From Cellulomonas sp. C5510 (lineage in GTDB: Bacteria > Actinomycetota > Actinomycetes > Actinomycetales > Cellulomonadaceae): a DNA stretch of 64,000 nucleotides. This document shows positions 17,859 to 27,442 of this stretch, in pieces (the first letter of the stretch is position 1; the number at the start of each line of letters is the position of its first letter). The notes under the pieces were generated by a model, which saw nothing but the letters and a program-made list of their open reading frames with translations, was not told the DNA's origin and did not search any database. The DNA is taken from NCBI RefSeq assembly GCF_019797765.1, contig NZ_CP081863.1, positions 1-64,000 of the forward strand. The letters run 5' to 3'. The translations under genes were made by a program, and so were the position numbers.

Positions 17859-18112
17859 TCGACACGGCCGCTCCGAGCGGGCTCGGCCTCCGGTCGCCGT
17901 CGACGCACAGAAGCCGGGGGTGTTGCTCAGCTCCGCGGCATTGGGCCGAGGTTGGCCGCAGCAACCACAGGTCCGAGTCGCGGGCGACAGTGCACCGCTG
18001 CGGTGCGGTCATGACCCCGCGCTGTCGAAGAATCACCCCAGCTCCCGGACGGAACGCCCGGCCGGGCACCGCCACTTAGCCTCGGCAGAAGCCCGCCATC
18101 TTCCGCTGGAAG

Positions 18113-18421
18113 TCACAGGACGAGGTGCTCGCCACCGCCGGCCTTCGCGTCCAGGTCGACCCCGGCGGCAACCACTGGGGCCGCCTTGAGACGTGTCGCG
18201 CGTGCTGCCTGGGCGCGCCTCGACCTCGCGGACAGGTACGGGTACGCGACGGCGACGAGGCCCGCGCCGAGGGCGATGCTCACCCCGTTCGGCAGCGGGG
18301 TGAACCAGCCGAGGGCTACGCCGATCACGGTGCCGGCAGCAGTGCAGAGAACCCAGCGGGCAGGGTCGCTCACAGCGCCCTCCTCGAGTCGAGCGGTCGC
18401 GGGCTCGTAGTCACTGGGCAC
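18113..18421 (-). CDS. Small membrane protein at the end of the conjugation operon
   Basis: A 102-residue protein with two hydrophobic segments (WVLCTAAGTVIGVALGWF and a second from about residue 45), followed by a basic stretch. Its ATG at 18421 overlaps the end of the DUF4913 gene by 11 bp; a later in-frame GTG is possible. No family was recognised. It is the last gene of the long minus-strand transfer operon. Confidence 0.6.
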   Translation of the reverse strand: MPSDYEPATARLEEGAVSDPARWVLCTAAGTVIGVALGWFTPLPNGVSIALGAGLVAVAYPYLSARSRRAQAARATRLKAAPVVAAGVDLDAKAGGGEHLVL

Positions 18422-19241
18422 CTGCTCTCTCGTCGGGGTACAGGCCCGCCGGGGGCGGGTCGAAGGTCAGCAGCTCGCGCTCGCCGCGGTGCTCGCCTGG
18501 CTTGCAGCCCTTGAGGGGCCCGTCGCTGGCCAGCACGATCGGCATGTGGTGGTCGAGGTGATCGCGCAGCCACACCGACAGGCCGAGCGCCGGGTCCTGG
18601 CGCAGCTGCTCCCAGGACAGCCACAGCGCCTGAAGGCGGACGGTCACCTCGGGGTGCTTCCACCACTGCGGGCACCAGGTCGCCGTCTTGCGCCGGTACA
18701 GCGGCAGCAGATACTCCTCGACGAACTGGATGACGCTGCCGTAGACGAGCTCCGGCTCCTGGATCGGTGGGGCGATCTCCAGGGCGGCCGCCTGCGCCTT
18801 GAGCACCTCCGCCTTCTTGCGCTCGAGGGCGCCACGGGCGCGCTCGAGCGCCACCCGTGCGACGTGGCACTCGGCTTGCCGGTCCTCGATCGCCTCTTCG
18901 GTCAGCTGCAGCTTGCGCTCCGCCCGGCGCACCGCTTCGGCGATCTGCGCGCTGCGGGCGTCGCGCGCCCGTTCGCCGGCGACGCGGCCGGCTTCGTGCT
19001 CTTCCTGCCGGCGTCGTGCGAGGTCGAGCGCACCAGCCGCGTCCTCCATCGCCCGGGACGCGGCGGCGAGCCTGCGGTCCTCGGTCCGCACCCGGGTCTC
19101 GGCTCGCTCCACGGCGGCGTGGGCTCGGTCGATCACGTCGACGTCGCTCACGTCGGGCGCGAACCCGCCGGCCGCCGGCCGAGGGTCGGGCTCTCGTGCC
19201 GGGACCGGACTGTCTCCCCAGGACCCCAGATCGATGTTCAC
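18411..19241 (-). CDS. Coiled-coil protein with C-terminal DUF4913
   Basis: A 276-residue protein. Residues 35-155 form a long charged helix rich in Ala, Arg and Glu (for example RAHAAVERAETRVRTEDR), predicted to be coiled coil. Residues 160-265 match the DUF4913 pattern: VYGSVIQFVEEYLLPLYRR, WCPQWWKHPEVTVRLQALW and LRDHLDHHM. DUF4913 proteins recur in actinobacterial conjugative elements without a known function. The start overlaps the VirD4-like gene by 4 bp, so it belongs to the transfer operon. Confidence 0.8.
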   Translation of the reverse strand: MNIDLGSWGDSPVPAREPDPRPAAGGFAPDVSDVDVIDRAHAAVERAETRVRTEDRRLAAASRAMEDAAGALDLARRRQEEHEAGRVAGERARDARSAQIAEAVRRAERKLQLTEEAIEDRQAECHVARVALERARGALERKKAEVLKAQAAALEIAPPIQEPELVYGSVIQFVEEYLLPLYRRKTATWCPQWWKHPEVTVRLQALWLSWEQLRQDPALGLSVWLRDHLDHHMPIVLASDGPLKGCKPGEHRGERELLTFDPPPAGLYPDERAGAQ

Positions 19242-21004
19242 GCCGCCACCTCCGCGGGCTCACCTGGCGCCCAGCGCTCGGTCATCTCCGTCAGGCCGTT
19301 CGGGTTGTGGCGCTTCCAGGATGCGTTGACCGCGTCGCGGTGCGGGCCGTCCATCCAGGGCACCGGCTTGACCAGCACGGGGCGACAGCCGGCAGCGACG
19401 ACGACGATGCGGCCGCGCGGGAGCGAGGCCAGGTCCGAGACGTCGAGCACGCGCTCACGTGCCGCCTGCCACGAGGTCGAGCCGCCGTGGCGGGAGCTGC
19501 TCACGGAGCGGGTCGTGCGCTCGAACTCACCGATCAGCTGCGAGAGCTTGTCCAGGAAGTCCGGGTCGGCCGTCCCCCCGCCGTAGACCCGCACCGTGGA
19601 GGCGTTCCAGAGCTTGAGCATCCCCTCCCGGCCCCACACGGCTACGCCCTGGTCCCAGGACTGGAGGAACGTCTGGACGATGATGCCGCGCGACCCGAAG
19701 TGCGAGTACATGTCGGGCAGCTCCTGCCACCGGCACACGTTCGCGGCCTCGTCCAGCACGACGACGAGCGGGGTCGCCAGCCGCCCGTCGCGCAGGTGCT
19801 TGGCGTACTCCTCGGCCGCGGTCATGACCGCGACGTTGAGCGCGAGCACGATCGGGCCGGCGGTGCCGACGCCCTCCTTGGACAGGGAGTAGAGCGTGCC
19901 CTGAGACCGGACGAACGCGTGCGGGTCGAACTCACGGCGCCCAGGCGAGGGCGTGACCCACTGGGTTGCCTGTGCGTTGAGCAGGAACGAGACGATCTGC
20001 TTGGCCGACCCGTACACGCCCGCCCGCTGGCGGTCCGGCAGAGCCAGGACCTCGGCGACGGACGCGGCCATGAGACGGTGGCCGTACTGCTCGAGGAGGT
20101 GTTGCGGCTCGTCCTCGGTCGAGTCCGCCAACCACAGGAACACCTCGGTGATCGGCTTGTCACCCCGCGCGGCCGCGAGAAGCAGGCCGGCGAGCAGGTC
20201 GCGCGCCGCGCCGTCGAAGTAGGCGTCCGTGCGGGCGCCGGGCTCACGTGTGGCGTCGATGAACACCTTCGCGAGCCGGGTGGCGCTCACCTCGTCGGTG
20301 ACGAACCGCAGCGGGTTCCACCACCAGGTGACCGGTTCGTCGACGAGGGCCTGCGGGTCGAACACCCACACCTCCTCCCCCGCCCGTGCGGCGCGAACGT
20401 CGCGGGTGGCGTCGACCAGGTCGCGCTTGTTCGACGTCGCCATGACCGCGCCGGGGGCGTCGAGGATCGAGGGGATGGCACGGGAGGTCGTCTTGCCGGA
20501 GCGGGGACCCCAGATGTCGATGGAGACGTCCTCCCAGCCGGCCCAGACGCTGTACCCGCCCAGCACCGCCGTGCCGACCTTCAGCCCGATCGCGTCGGGG
20601 CAGCCGAGGCGCCGTGCCGTCCTGCGGACGTGGGCCTCGCGCAGCGCGTCGACCTGCTTCCCGCGGCCCATGTGCACCGCGGCGCGGTCGACGGGCAGCT
20701 TCGCCGGGACCAGCCGCCGGTACCCCGCGGCCGCCGACCACAGCAGCCCGCCGACCAGGGCCAGGAGCAGCAGCGCGCTGATCGTCGCCGTGGTCGACCA
20801 GGCCAGCTCCCCACGTGCGAGCCCGGCAAGGACGGACAGGGGGTTACGCCCGGTCGTGGAGTTCCGGTCATGGAGGGCGTCGTCGACGCGCAGCGCGCCC
20901 CAGGCGGTGCAGGCAGGAACCGCGAAGAACGCCACCAGGCCGGCGAGCGCGACCGTGCCCGGCTCGAGGTTGCCGGGAGTGGACCGCTTCGTGGGTGCGC
21001 TCAT
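19238..21004 (-). CDS. VirD4/TraG-like type IV coupling protein
   Basis: Inner-membrane ATPase of 588 residues that links the relaxosome to the secretion channel. Two transmembrane segments lie in the first 80 residues. A Walker A-like WGPRSGKTTSRA lies near residue 170. Walker B is VVVLDEAANV near residue 415, followed by the MYSHFGSRGIIVQTFLQSWDQG block typical of TraG/VirD4. Start ATG 21004 overlaps the VirB4-like gene by 4 bp. No relaxase gene is in the window, so its substrate protein must be encoded elsewhere. Confidence 0.9.
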   Translation of the reverse strand: MSAPTKRSTPGNLEPGTVALAGLVAFFAVPACTAWGALRVDDALHDRNSTTGRNPLSVLAGLARGELAWSTTATISALLLLALVGGLLWSAAAGYRRLVPAKLPVDRAAVHMGRGKQVDALREAHVRRTARRLGCPDAIGLKVGTAVLGGYSVWAGWEDVSIDIWGPRSGKTTSRAIPSILDAPGAVMATSNKRDLVDATRDVRAARAGEEVWVFDPQALVDEPVTWWWNPLRFVTDEVSATRLAKVFIDATREPGARTDAYFDGAARDLLAGLLLAAARGDKPITEVFLWLADSTEDEPQHLLEQYGHRLMAASVAEVLALPDRQRAGVYGSAKQIVSFLLNAQATQWVTPSPGRREFDPHAFVRSQGTLYSLSKEGVGTAGPIVLALNVAVMTAAEEYAKHLRDGRLATPLVVVLDEAANVCRWQELPDMYSHFGSRGIIVQTFLQSWDQGVAVWGREGMLKLWNASTVRVYGGGTADPDFLDKLSQLIGEFERTTRSVSSSRHGGSTSWQAARERVLDVSDLASLPRGRIVVVAAGCRPVLVKPVPWMDGPHRDAVNASWKRHNPNGLTEMTERWAPGEPAEVAA

Positions 21005-22611
21005 GCCACTGCCCGCCCCTCACCGATGCGCGACTGGGCGTGCCAGCGCTTCTGCGTGTCGTTGACGTCGCGTTCGGCGGCCGTCAGGAACGTCCGGAAC
21101 GGGATCCCGGACCTGCCGCCGACCTTCACCAGGAAGTGCCCGCGGCCGGGAGGTTCGGCCTCCTGGCCGCGCTGGTCGTCCCACGCCGGCGGGTCGGTCC
21201 AGCTGATGAGCATGCGCTGCTCGGCCTTGGTGAACGGCACGACCTTGTTCAGCAAGGGCATCTCCGATTCCGGCAGGCCACCGCAGATCACCATGCCGGC
21301 GCGCTCGACGAACCCGCGGGCCTTCATCCGGTCGGCGGCGTCGGGGAGCGCCTCGAGGTCGCTCATGGTGTGCGAGGCCATGACCTGCCCCACTCCGAAG
21401 GTGCGGTTCAGGCGCGTGAGCGCGTCGACCCGGTCGACCATGCCCGTGCCCGAGCGCAGCGCCTGCCACAGCTCGTCCAGCACGATGAACCGGTGCCGGC
21501 GAGGCTCGAGGCCCGCGTCCGCGAGGACCTGGGCCACGGTGACGGAGGCGAACCCGTCTGACCAGCAGGCCATGAGCGCCGCGGCACGCAGATCGGTCTC
21601 GGTCTCGTGGATCCCCGAGACGTCGAACACGACGGGGCGGGTGCGGTCGATCGGGGTTGAGGTGGCCTGGGAGAACATCGCCCCGAGGCGCCCGCCCTGC
21701 GTCAGCGAGATCAGCGAGGCCTCCAGGTTCTCGGTGATCTCGCGGTAGCGCTCGTCCACTCCACGGTCGACCGCCACATGCCGCAGCTCCTGCGGCATCT
21801 CGCGGATGACGTCCAGCAGGTCGCCGAGCACCGGGACTCGGTCCAGGCGCGCGTCGAGCAGCCGCAGGGCCGCGTCGACGATCGCCTCCTCCCGGTCCGT
21901 CGGGGACTCCTTGCGGCTGATCGTGAGCAGCGCCGAGACCATCGTGCGGCGCCGCCCGTGCGCGTCGGCCAGAACCTCGTCGGCCAGGTCGTGACGGCCA
22001 GCGGCGCGCAGCTGCTCGGCGGCCTGTCGGGACTCTCCCGGGTCCAGGATGTTCAGGAACGAGCGGGCGTGCCCCAGCCGGATCACCTGGCCATCCATCG
22101 CCTCGATGACGTCGACCATGTCGGGCTTGAGGTCGCCGAGCACCATCGGCAGCACGCCGTAGGCCGCCAGCCCGACGGCCATGCGCCGGATCACGGTGCT
22201 CTTGCCGAGTCCGGGCTTGCCGAGGATGAACGCCGACGGGTTCGCGATCAGGTGTGCGCGCTGGAACCAGCTGATCGGGTCGCAGCAGAGCGTCGCGCCG
22301 GTCAGCAGGCTGCGGCCCAGCGGGACGCCGATCATGGGCGTCCCGGCGCCGACCGCGAACGGGAACAGGCCCGGCACCTGAGCTGTAGTCCCCCGCCAGA
22401 GCGGGACCTTCGGGATCCCGAATGCGTGACCGCTGCCGCGACCGGACCAGCCCCGGGCCCCGAGGACCCGAACCGCGCGCTTAGCTGCCTTGGCACGCTC
22501 ACGGCGACGGCGGCCGGGGCCCGTGGGGGTAGGGCCGGACTCCCCCGCCGTGAGCGCTCCGTGCAGGGTCCGGCGGCTCTCGCTGGACTGTCGCCGGCGC
22601 AGCCGCAGCAT
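21001..22611 (-). CDS. VirB4-like conjugation ATPase
   Basis: A 536-residue ATPase that powers the type IV secretion channel. Walker A is ILGKPGLGKSTVIRRM near residue 130. Walker B is FIVLDELWQAL near residue 380, followed by VGQVMASHTMSDLEAL, as in VirB4/TraC C-terminal domains. A basic tail of about 75 residues precedes the domain. The ATG at 22611 overlaps the preceding stop by one base (TGATG). The much longer open frame that continues upstream on the same strand is an artefact of high GC and overlaps the next gene. Confidence 0.9.
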   Translation of the reverse strand: MLRLRRRQSSESRRTLHGALTAGESGPTPTGPGRRRRERAKAAKRAVRVLGARGWSGRGSGHAFGIPKVPLWRGTTAQVPGLFPFAVGAGTPMIGVPLGRSLLTGATLCCDPISWFQRAHLIANPSAFILGKPGLGKSTVIRRMAVGLAAYGVLPMVLGDLKPDMVDVIEAMDGQVIRLGHARSFLNILDPGESRQAAEQLRAAGRHDLADEVLADAHGRRRTMVSALLTISRKESPTDREEAIVDAALRLLDARLDRVPVLGDLLDVIREMPQELRHVAVDRGVDERYREITENLEASLISLTQGGRLGAMFSQATSTPIDRTRPVVFDVSGIHETETDLRAAALMACWSDGFASVTVAQVLADAGLEPRRHRFIVLDELWQALRSGTGMVDRVDALTRLNRTFGVGQVMASHTMSDLEALPDAADRMKARGFVERAGMVICGGLPESEMPLLNKVVPFTKAEQRMLISWTDPPAWDDQRGQEAEPPGRGHFLVKVGGRSGIPFRTFLTAAERDVNDTQKRWHAQSRIGEGRAVA

Positions 22612-24095
22612 CACGCGACACGCTCCGTAGCCGTGATCATGCTCGCGTACCGCGGCAGGTGCAGGCCGAGCGGGAGCGCTGCCGCGAACGCCGTGTCCTG
22701 GGACCCGTACGTCGGCCGAACCATCAGCCGGGCGGCCGCGGTGAGGTTCTGCACGGCGGCCGCCGCCTGCGCCTCTTGGGCTGCGTCCATCACGGTCGCC
22801 GTGATGAGCATGCCGAACGAGACCAGGCCCGCACCGGCGGCCTGCTCCGCGGCTGTCTTCTGCGCGGCCTGGTGCGCGCGGTACGCGCCGGCGCCTGCGC
22901 GTTCCCCGAGCATCGCTCGGGTCTGACGCACGTCGGCGTCGACCATGGCGGCGGCGCGGGCGGGGTCGTGCGGCGTGTACAGCAGCGTCACGCGCTTGCG
23001 AGAGACGTCCCGGTGCGGGGCGAGGACCCCGGACAGGATGTTCGACTGCACGACACCCTGAGGGGCACCAGTCACCATCCACGTGCGCGACAGGCCTGAG
23101 TCGTGCCGGTAGTCCTGCCACCCTGCCTCCGCGGCCGCCGGGCCGACGTCGGACCAGGTGAGGTCCACCCGGACGCCCTGGGAGGCGGCCTCGTCGAAGA
23201 TGACCGCGGAGGCGGGGTCGTAAGCCGTGCGGACCAGCTCGCACAGCTCGGCGGCCGTCGCGGGGTGTGTGGCCCCCGCGCCTGTCGCCTCGAGGGTGCC
23301 GGTGAGGTTCGGCAGCTGGGCGGCCAGGTCGCGGCCCAGATCTTCGATCGAGCGCTTGCGGCCCGCGACGCTGCGGGCGAAGGTCAGGGCGACGTACGCG
23401 CTGACCTTGTTGGACCCGACCGGGTAGTTGTCGACGACCTCGGCCAGGACCTCCCGAGCGAACGGCGGGGCCGCGGGGTCCAGGTTCAGCGTGACCTCCT
23501 GCCGCAGCCTGGTGCCGGTGTCCGGCGCGGTCTCCACCGTGACCGATGCCGCGATCAAGCCGAGGTAGTCGCTGAGGCCGGCGAGCCAGCCGCCGAAGCG
23601 CGACACCCACCGGTCCACCTGCTCCTGGTCGACCAGCGAGTCGCCCTCGGGCTGGCTGGCCAGTACGACCGTCACGGTGCCGACGGGGGAGCTGAGTAGC
23701 GCGAAGGGGCGCTCGTAGACGTCGACGAACTCCGTCAGGCGAGTCGCGGCGGCGATGCCCGGGAGTTGGCACGTCCCCCAGGGCGTGCGGCCCAGCGGAC
23801 CGGAACGGTAGAGGTTCGAGCCGCTTGAGCGGGACTCCCACCACCGCACCCTCTCCTTGGTGCGGTCGGCGACGTTCAGCCCGTGCTTGTCGCGCGTCAC
23901 GGTCATGGCCACGACCGCGGCAACCACTGCGAACGCGAGCAGCGCTGCCAACCACCCCTTGACGTTGGCTACGACGACCACGACGACTAGGCCGACCATC
24001 GCGACCATCGTCCCGGCGAAGCTCAGACCGACGAGGCCAGCGCTCGTGGGCTTCTTCCAGTTGCCGTAGCCGGCAACAACACCATCGTTCGACAT
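22611..24095 (-). CDS. SCO6880-family conjugation protein
   Basis: A 494-residue protein. Two adjacent hydrophobic segments near the N-terminus (residues 20-65) are followed by a soluble domain with VRWWESRSSGSNLYRSGPLG and QGVVQSNILSGVLAPH. This layout matches the actinobacterial SCO6880 group, which sits between VirB6- and VirB4-like genes and appears to combine VirB3-like membrane segments with the VirB4 N-terminal domain. ATG at 24095 has GGAGAAG upstream; a GTG six bases earlier is possible. Confidence 0.82.
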   Translation of the reverse strand: MSNDGVVAGYGNWKKPTSAGLVGLSFAGTMVAMVGLVVVVVVANVKGWLAALLAFAVVAAVVAMTVTRDKHGLNVADRTKERVRWWESRSSGSNLYRSGPLGRTPWGTCQLPGIAAATRLTEFVDVYERPFALLSSPVGTVTVVLASQPEGDSLVDQEQVDRWVSRFGGWLAGLSDYLGLIAASVTVETAPDTGTRLRQEVTLNLDPAAPPFAREVLAEVVDNYPVGSNKVSAYVALTFARSVAGRKRSIEDLGRDLAAQLPNLTGTLEATGAGATHPATAAELCELVRTAYDPASAVIFDEAASQGVRVDLTWSDVGPAAAEAGWQDYRHDSGLSRTWMVTGAPQGVVQSNILSGVLAPHRDVSRKRVTLLYTPHDPARAAAMVDADVRQTRAMLGERAGAGAYRAHQAAQKTAAEQAAGAGLVSFGMLITATVMDAAQEAQAAAAVQNLTAAARLMVRPTYGSQDTAFAAALPLGLHLPRYASMITATERVA

Positions 24096-24097
24096 GG

Positions 24098-25834
24098 TCA
24101 CTTCTCCTCACCGGTTACGTCCGTCGCGGTGCGACGGACGGAGTCCACTGCCGCGCTTCCCGCGGCCGTCACAGCGGCGGCGCCCTGCGCGGCGCCTGAT
24201 CCCGCCCCCGCGCCGCCAGCCATCGGGCCGCCGCTACCGCCGCCGGCCGACGAGCCGCTCAGACCCGGTGCGCCTCCCGAGGTCGGCGTCCCGGCCGGGG
24301 CGGGTCCAGCGGGCGCGGTGCCAGCGGGCTGCTCCGAGACCGCAGCGGCCGCGCCCTGGATCGCGCCCTTGACCGCACCCGCGGCCTTCTTCGCGCCATC
24401 GACGCCCGCGCCCACTGCGAGGCCGACAGGACCCGCGGCGGCTCCCGCCGCGGCGGCGCCTCCGCCCGCTGCGGCGCCTCCGCCCGCCGCTGCTCTGCCG
24501 CTCGCTGCTGCTCCGCCGCCGCCCGCGCTGCCCCCTGCTGGGGTCCCGGGAGCTGGCATCGGGTTCGCCCCCTTGGCTGCGGGCTGCGCTCCGCCTCCGC
24601 CTCCGCCGGTGTTCTTGGAGCCGGAGTAGATCTGCCCGCCAGCAGCGATCGCACCCATGCCCGCGGCGGCGCCCATCCCGCCGCCTCCGCTACCGCTCAT
24701 CGCAGCTGCGACGGCTGGGGCGATCGCCTTGAACAGGGGCGGTAGCGCGAAGAGCGCCATGAGCATGAGCGCGAGGCCGCCGAGGGAGGACACCCAGCCG
24801 GTGCCGTCGTCGGCATAGAACGGCGTCGCTGTGAGCATGAACGCGGCCGCGTAGATGAACGCGGCGATCGGCTTGTAGAGCATCCAGCCGAACATCCAGC
24901 TCAGGAGTTTGTTCAGCCAGTCCCTGCCGGTGCGCGTGCTGGACCCCGCCGCGGCGGTTGGCAGCAGACCGGCGAACACGACCATCAGCGCAGAGCGCAC
25001 CACCATCAACACGATCTGCACCGCGGAGGCGAAGATCGCGACGACTGACAGCAGCAGCAGGAGGAACGCGGGCAGTCCCGTCGCGCCGGCGGCGGAGGTG
25101 AACACCAGCAGCGTGCTCACCGATCCACCGAAGCACGAGGAGTCGGCCGCTGGCCCGCACGCGAGCGATCCGTTGATCAGCTTGTTGGCCAGCGAGTCCA
25201 GGGCGCGGATCAGCAGGTTCATCCCCGTGACCCCCGCGCCCGAAATCACGATCATCGTGATGAGGCCCTGCACCAGGTCGCGGCCCGGCTCGAGGCGGTG
25301 GGTCGCGATCATGCGGATGGCGCCGACGATGATGCCCAGCACCATCGCAGCGATCGAGTACCACCACATCGTTCGTTGCAGGTACATCACCGTGTTGGAA
25401 GCTGCTTGAGGGCCGCTGCTGACCAGCGCCTGCGCCACGGGGCCGGCGGCGCCGAGCAGCACCGTCGAGAACAGCACGATCGCGAGCCGTTTCGTCGCGA
25501 ACAGGGCCTCGCCCCGTCGGTGGTTGACCATCGCCATCGCGAAGATCGCGATGAGCGACAGCGCGGCGATCGTGTACCCGAGGAACTGCGCCCAACCGAG
25601 CACGGTGACGATCCCCTCGGCGCCGGCCGCGCGCGATCCAGGCTTGACCTTCACGGAGCCGTCTCCGGTCACCAGATCGGGAGTGGGTACCGCGACCCAC
25701 AGCGTTCCCAGGCCCGCGACCGCGCGACCGGCCGCCTCGGCCGCCTCTCGGGCCATCTGCCCGAGAGTCGACTCCAAGAAGCCGGCCGCCGCCTCGCTCA
25801 CGTGGCACGTCAGCTCGAACGTCCCGCAGCTCAC
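24098..25834 (-). CDS. VirB6/TrbL-like channel membrane protein
   Basis: A 578-residue polytopic protein. An N-terminal exported part has two cysteines (CGTFELTC). Seven or eight hydrophobic segments span about residues 60-380, and a low-complexity Gly/Ala/Pro tail extends from residue 390 to the end. This is the architecture of VirB6/TrbL proteins, which form the inner-membrane part of the conjugation channel. GTG at 25834 overlaps the upstream stop (GTGA). The first hydrophobic segment and the loop HRRGEALFATK resemble the small membrane protein at 26532, suggesting shared ancestry. Confidence 0.85.
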   Translation of the reverse strand: MSCGTFELTCHVSEAAAGFLESTLGQMAREAAEAAGRAVAGLGTLWVAVPTPDLVTGDGSVKVKPGSRAAGAEGIVTVLGWAQFLGYTIAALSLIAIFAMAMVNHRRGEALFATKRLAIVLFSTVLLGAAGPVAQALVSSGPQAASNTVMYLQRTMWWYSIAAMVLGIIVGAIRMIATHRLEPGRDLVQGLITMIVISGAGVTGMNLLIRALDSLANKLINGSLACGPAADSSCFGGSVSTLLVFTSAAGATGLPAFLLLLLSVVAIFASAVQIVLMVVRSALMVVFAGLLPTAAAGSSTRTGRDWLNKLLSWMFGWMLYKPIAAFIYAAAFMLTATPFYADDGTGWVSSLGGLALMLMALFALPPLFKAIAPAVAAAMSGSGGGGMGAAAGMGAIAAGGQIYSGSKNTGGGGGGAQPAAKGANPMPAPGTPAGGSAGGGGAAASGRAAAGGGAAAGGGAAAAGAAAGPVGLAVGAGVDGAKKAAGAVKGAIQGAAAAVSEQPAGTAPAGPAPAGTPTSGGAPGLSGSSAGGGSGGPMAGGAGAGSGAAQGAAAVTAAGSAAVDSVRRTATDVTGEEK

Positions 25835-26532
25835 TGCGCACCGTCCCACGCCGTGTAGCCGGCGAGCGACTGCACGGCGCCCATGGGCGTGCGCATCTGG
25901 CCGTCGTCGGCGAGCGCGACCTTCCAGTCGCCCTCGACCCATGTCAGGTCGATCATCTGGGCGAGCAGCGCCTGGTTGCTGGCTCGGATGACCACGTCGA
26001 CGCTGGCGTTGCGGCCGTCGTACGCGGACATGGTGAACCCGGCGATCTCGTACCGGATTGTCGAGTCGCCGCCGGTGACTCGACCGGCCAGGTCGGCGAG
26101 TGCAGCGTCACGGCCCGGACCCGGTGCCGAGAGCCGGTCCGTCAGCGGGGTGACCAGCGCCGGGCTCGACCCGGAGGCCATGATGTTCGCCGCCGCGAGG
26201 AGCGCGCCCAGCGGCGTGCGCGCGAAGCACCGCCGCAGCCCGTCGTCGTCCTGCAGACCCGGGCCGGCGGCCGGGTCCTTCGGTGCGAGCGTGGTGCCGA
26301 CGAGCTCCCAAGTGACCTCGGGCGCCTCTGTGATGCCGCCGGTCATCTGCACGTCGCCGAGCCCGCACACGCTGTCGCTGGTGGGCTGCTCTGCCGCCGA
26401 GGGCGCTTCCTTGGCCGGCGTCGTCGTCGCGGGGACGGTGGCCTGGTTCGGGGTCGACGAGCACCCCGACACCGTCAGCGCGGCGACCAGCGCCGCGCTG
26501 ACGGTGACCAGGACCGTGCGGGTAGGAGGCAT
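25831..26532 (-). CDS. Conjugation lipoprotein, possible VirB8/TcpC-like fold
   Basis: A 233-residue lipoprotein with a clear signal peptide and lipobox (VSGCSS near residue 24). The C-terminal 100 residues end in MIDLTWVEGDWKVALADDG, a pattern common in NTF2-like domains such as VirB8/TcpC; this comparison is inference. A pair of cysteines (VCGLGDV and RRCFART) may form a disulfide. ATG at 26532 overlaps the pilin-like gene by one base. Confidence 0.7.
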   Translation of the reverse strand: MPPTRTVLVTVSAALVAALTVSGCSSTPNQATVPATTTPAKEAPSAAEQPTSDSVCGLGDVQMTGGITEAPEVTWELVGTTLAPKDPAAGPGLQDDDGLRRCFARTPLGALLAAANIMASGSSPALVTPLTDRLSAPGPGRDAALADLAGRVTGGDSTIRYEIAGFTMSAYDGRNASVDVVIRASNQALLAQMIDLTWVEGDWKVALADDGQMRTPMGAVQSLAGYTAWDGAQ

Positions 26533-26813
26533 CAGCCGGCCAGGACGTTGATCAGGCTGAACGCGGCGCCGATGCCCACCACACCGAACAGGACGCCGAG
26601 GATCGCGCCGGTGTGCTGCATCGCCTCGCCGCGGCGGTTGTTCAGCACCAGGACGACGATCGCGCCGATGAGAGCGAGCGCAGCGACGAAGAAGCCCGCG
26701 AACTTGGCCCACCCGGCCACGACCCAGATCCCGTCGGTGCCCGGCGGCTGCTCGGCCTTCGGGTCGATGAGGACCCCGGCGGCCACGTTCATCAGGTGCA
26801 GTGCGGTGTTCAT
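26532..26813 (-). CDS. Small two-helix membrane protein, pilin-sized (VirB2-like)
   Basis: A 93-residue protein with two hydrophobic helices (about residues 35-58 and 68-90) separated by the short basic loop LNNRRGEAMQHT. Size, topology and operon position suit a VirB2/TrbC-type pilin, but no signal peptide is evident. The segment GWAKFAGFFVAALALIGAI plus RRGEA parallels GWAQFLGYTIAALSLIAIF plus RRGEA in the VirB6-like protein. ATG at 26813 overlaps the upstream stop by 4 bp. Confidence 0.65.
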   Translation of the reverse strand: MNTALHLMNVAAGVLIDPKAEQPPGTDGIWVVAGWAKFAGFFVAALALIGAIVVLVLNNRRGEAMQHTGAILGVLFGVVGIGAAFSLINVLAG

Positions 26814-27442
26814 GCCAGATACCTCTCTTCGGTGGTCCCCTGGGCGGTCGCCAGGGAAGTCGTCATCGCAGTCAGGTCCCGGATGGTCCGGGTGACCGCG
26901 CGAGGGACGCTCTGCAGAGACGGGGCCGGCTCGACGCGCCAGGCCTCGACCCACTCCAGGAGCCAGAGCTGCTGAACGCCGCCGCGCAGGATCGCGAGGA
27001 ACTCCCGCAGCGGTCGTGGCAGGCGCCCCGGTGCGTCCGCGACAGCCACGAGGCCGTGCAGCTCCACGCCTGCCGGCGCCGCGCCAGCCGCCCACTGCGT
27101 CATCGCGGTCTGAGCCGCCCGCAGGCCGGCGACGTTCGTGCGGCACACGAGCACGCAGTGCGCGACCCCGTCGATCGGGTCCGGCCATGCGGGGCCGACG
27201 GCGGCCGTCCCGGGGACGAGCGTGGCGAGAGTGGACCCGCCGGCGCCGCCGTGCGCGGCGACCCACCACATCGCCGCGCGCGGGCGCACCGGAATGGCGG
27301 GCAGGCCCACGCGTGGGGCCGGGACGCCGCGCTGGGGTCGCGCGACGCCCACCAGCGTGCTGCTCGCCGGCACCGGGTCCGCGGGGGTCGGCTTGTCAGG
27401 GACGGGTGCGGGCGCGGGAGCCCACGGGTTGACGGTGCTCAC
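26810..27442 (-). CDS. DUF6668-like protein with degenerate P-loop
   Basis: A 210-residue protein. A Pro-rich N-terminus is followed by AAMWWVAAHGGAGGSTLATLVPG, which resembles a ParA/MinD Walker A without the usual lysines, and by VLVCRTNVAGLRAAQ, a strand-helix of that fold. Related actinobacterial proteins are annotated as DUF6668. It may be a non-hydrolysing relative that organises the transfer machine; no activity can be assigned. GTG at 27442 overlaps the preceding stop by 4 bp. Confidence 0.6.
   Translation of the reverse strand: MSTVNPWAPAPAPVPDKPTPADPVPASSTLVGVARPQRGVPAPRVGLPAIPVRPRAAMWWVAAHGGAGGSTLATLVPGTAAVGPAWPDPIDGVAHCVLVCRTNVAGLRAAQTAMTQWAAGAAPAGVELHGLVAVADAPGRLPRPLREFLAILRGGVQQLWLLEWVEAWRVEPAPSLQSVPRAVTRTIRDLTAMTTSLATAQGTTEERYLA

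Noticed and set aside
22612..24111. Upstream extension of the VirB4-like frame by about 500 codons
   Set aside because: It overlaps the SCO6880-family gene on the same strand in another frame and has Arg-rich, domain-free text. The ATG at 22611 has the TGATG overlap normal for this operon.
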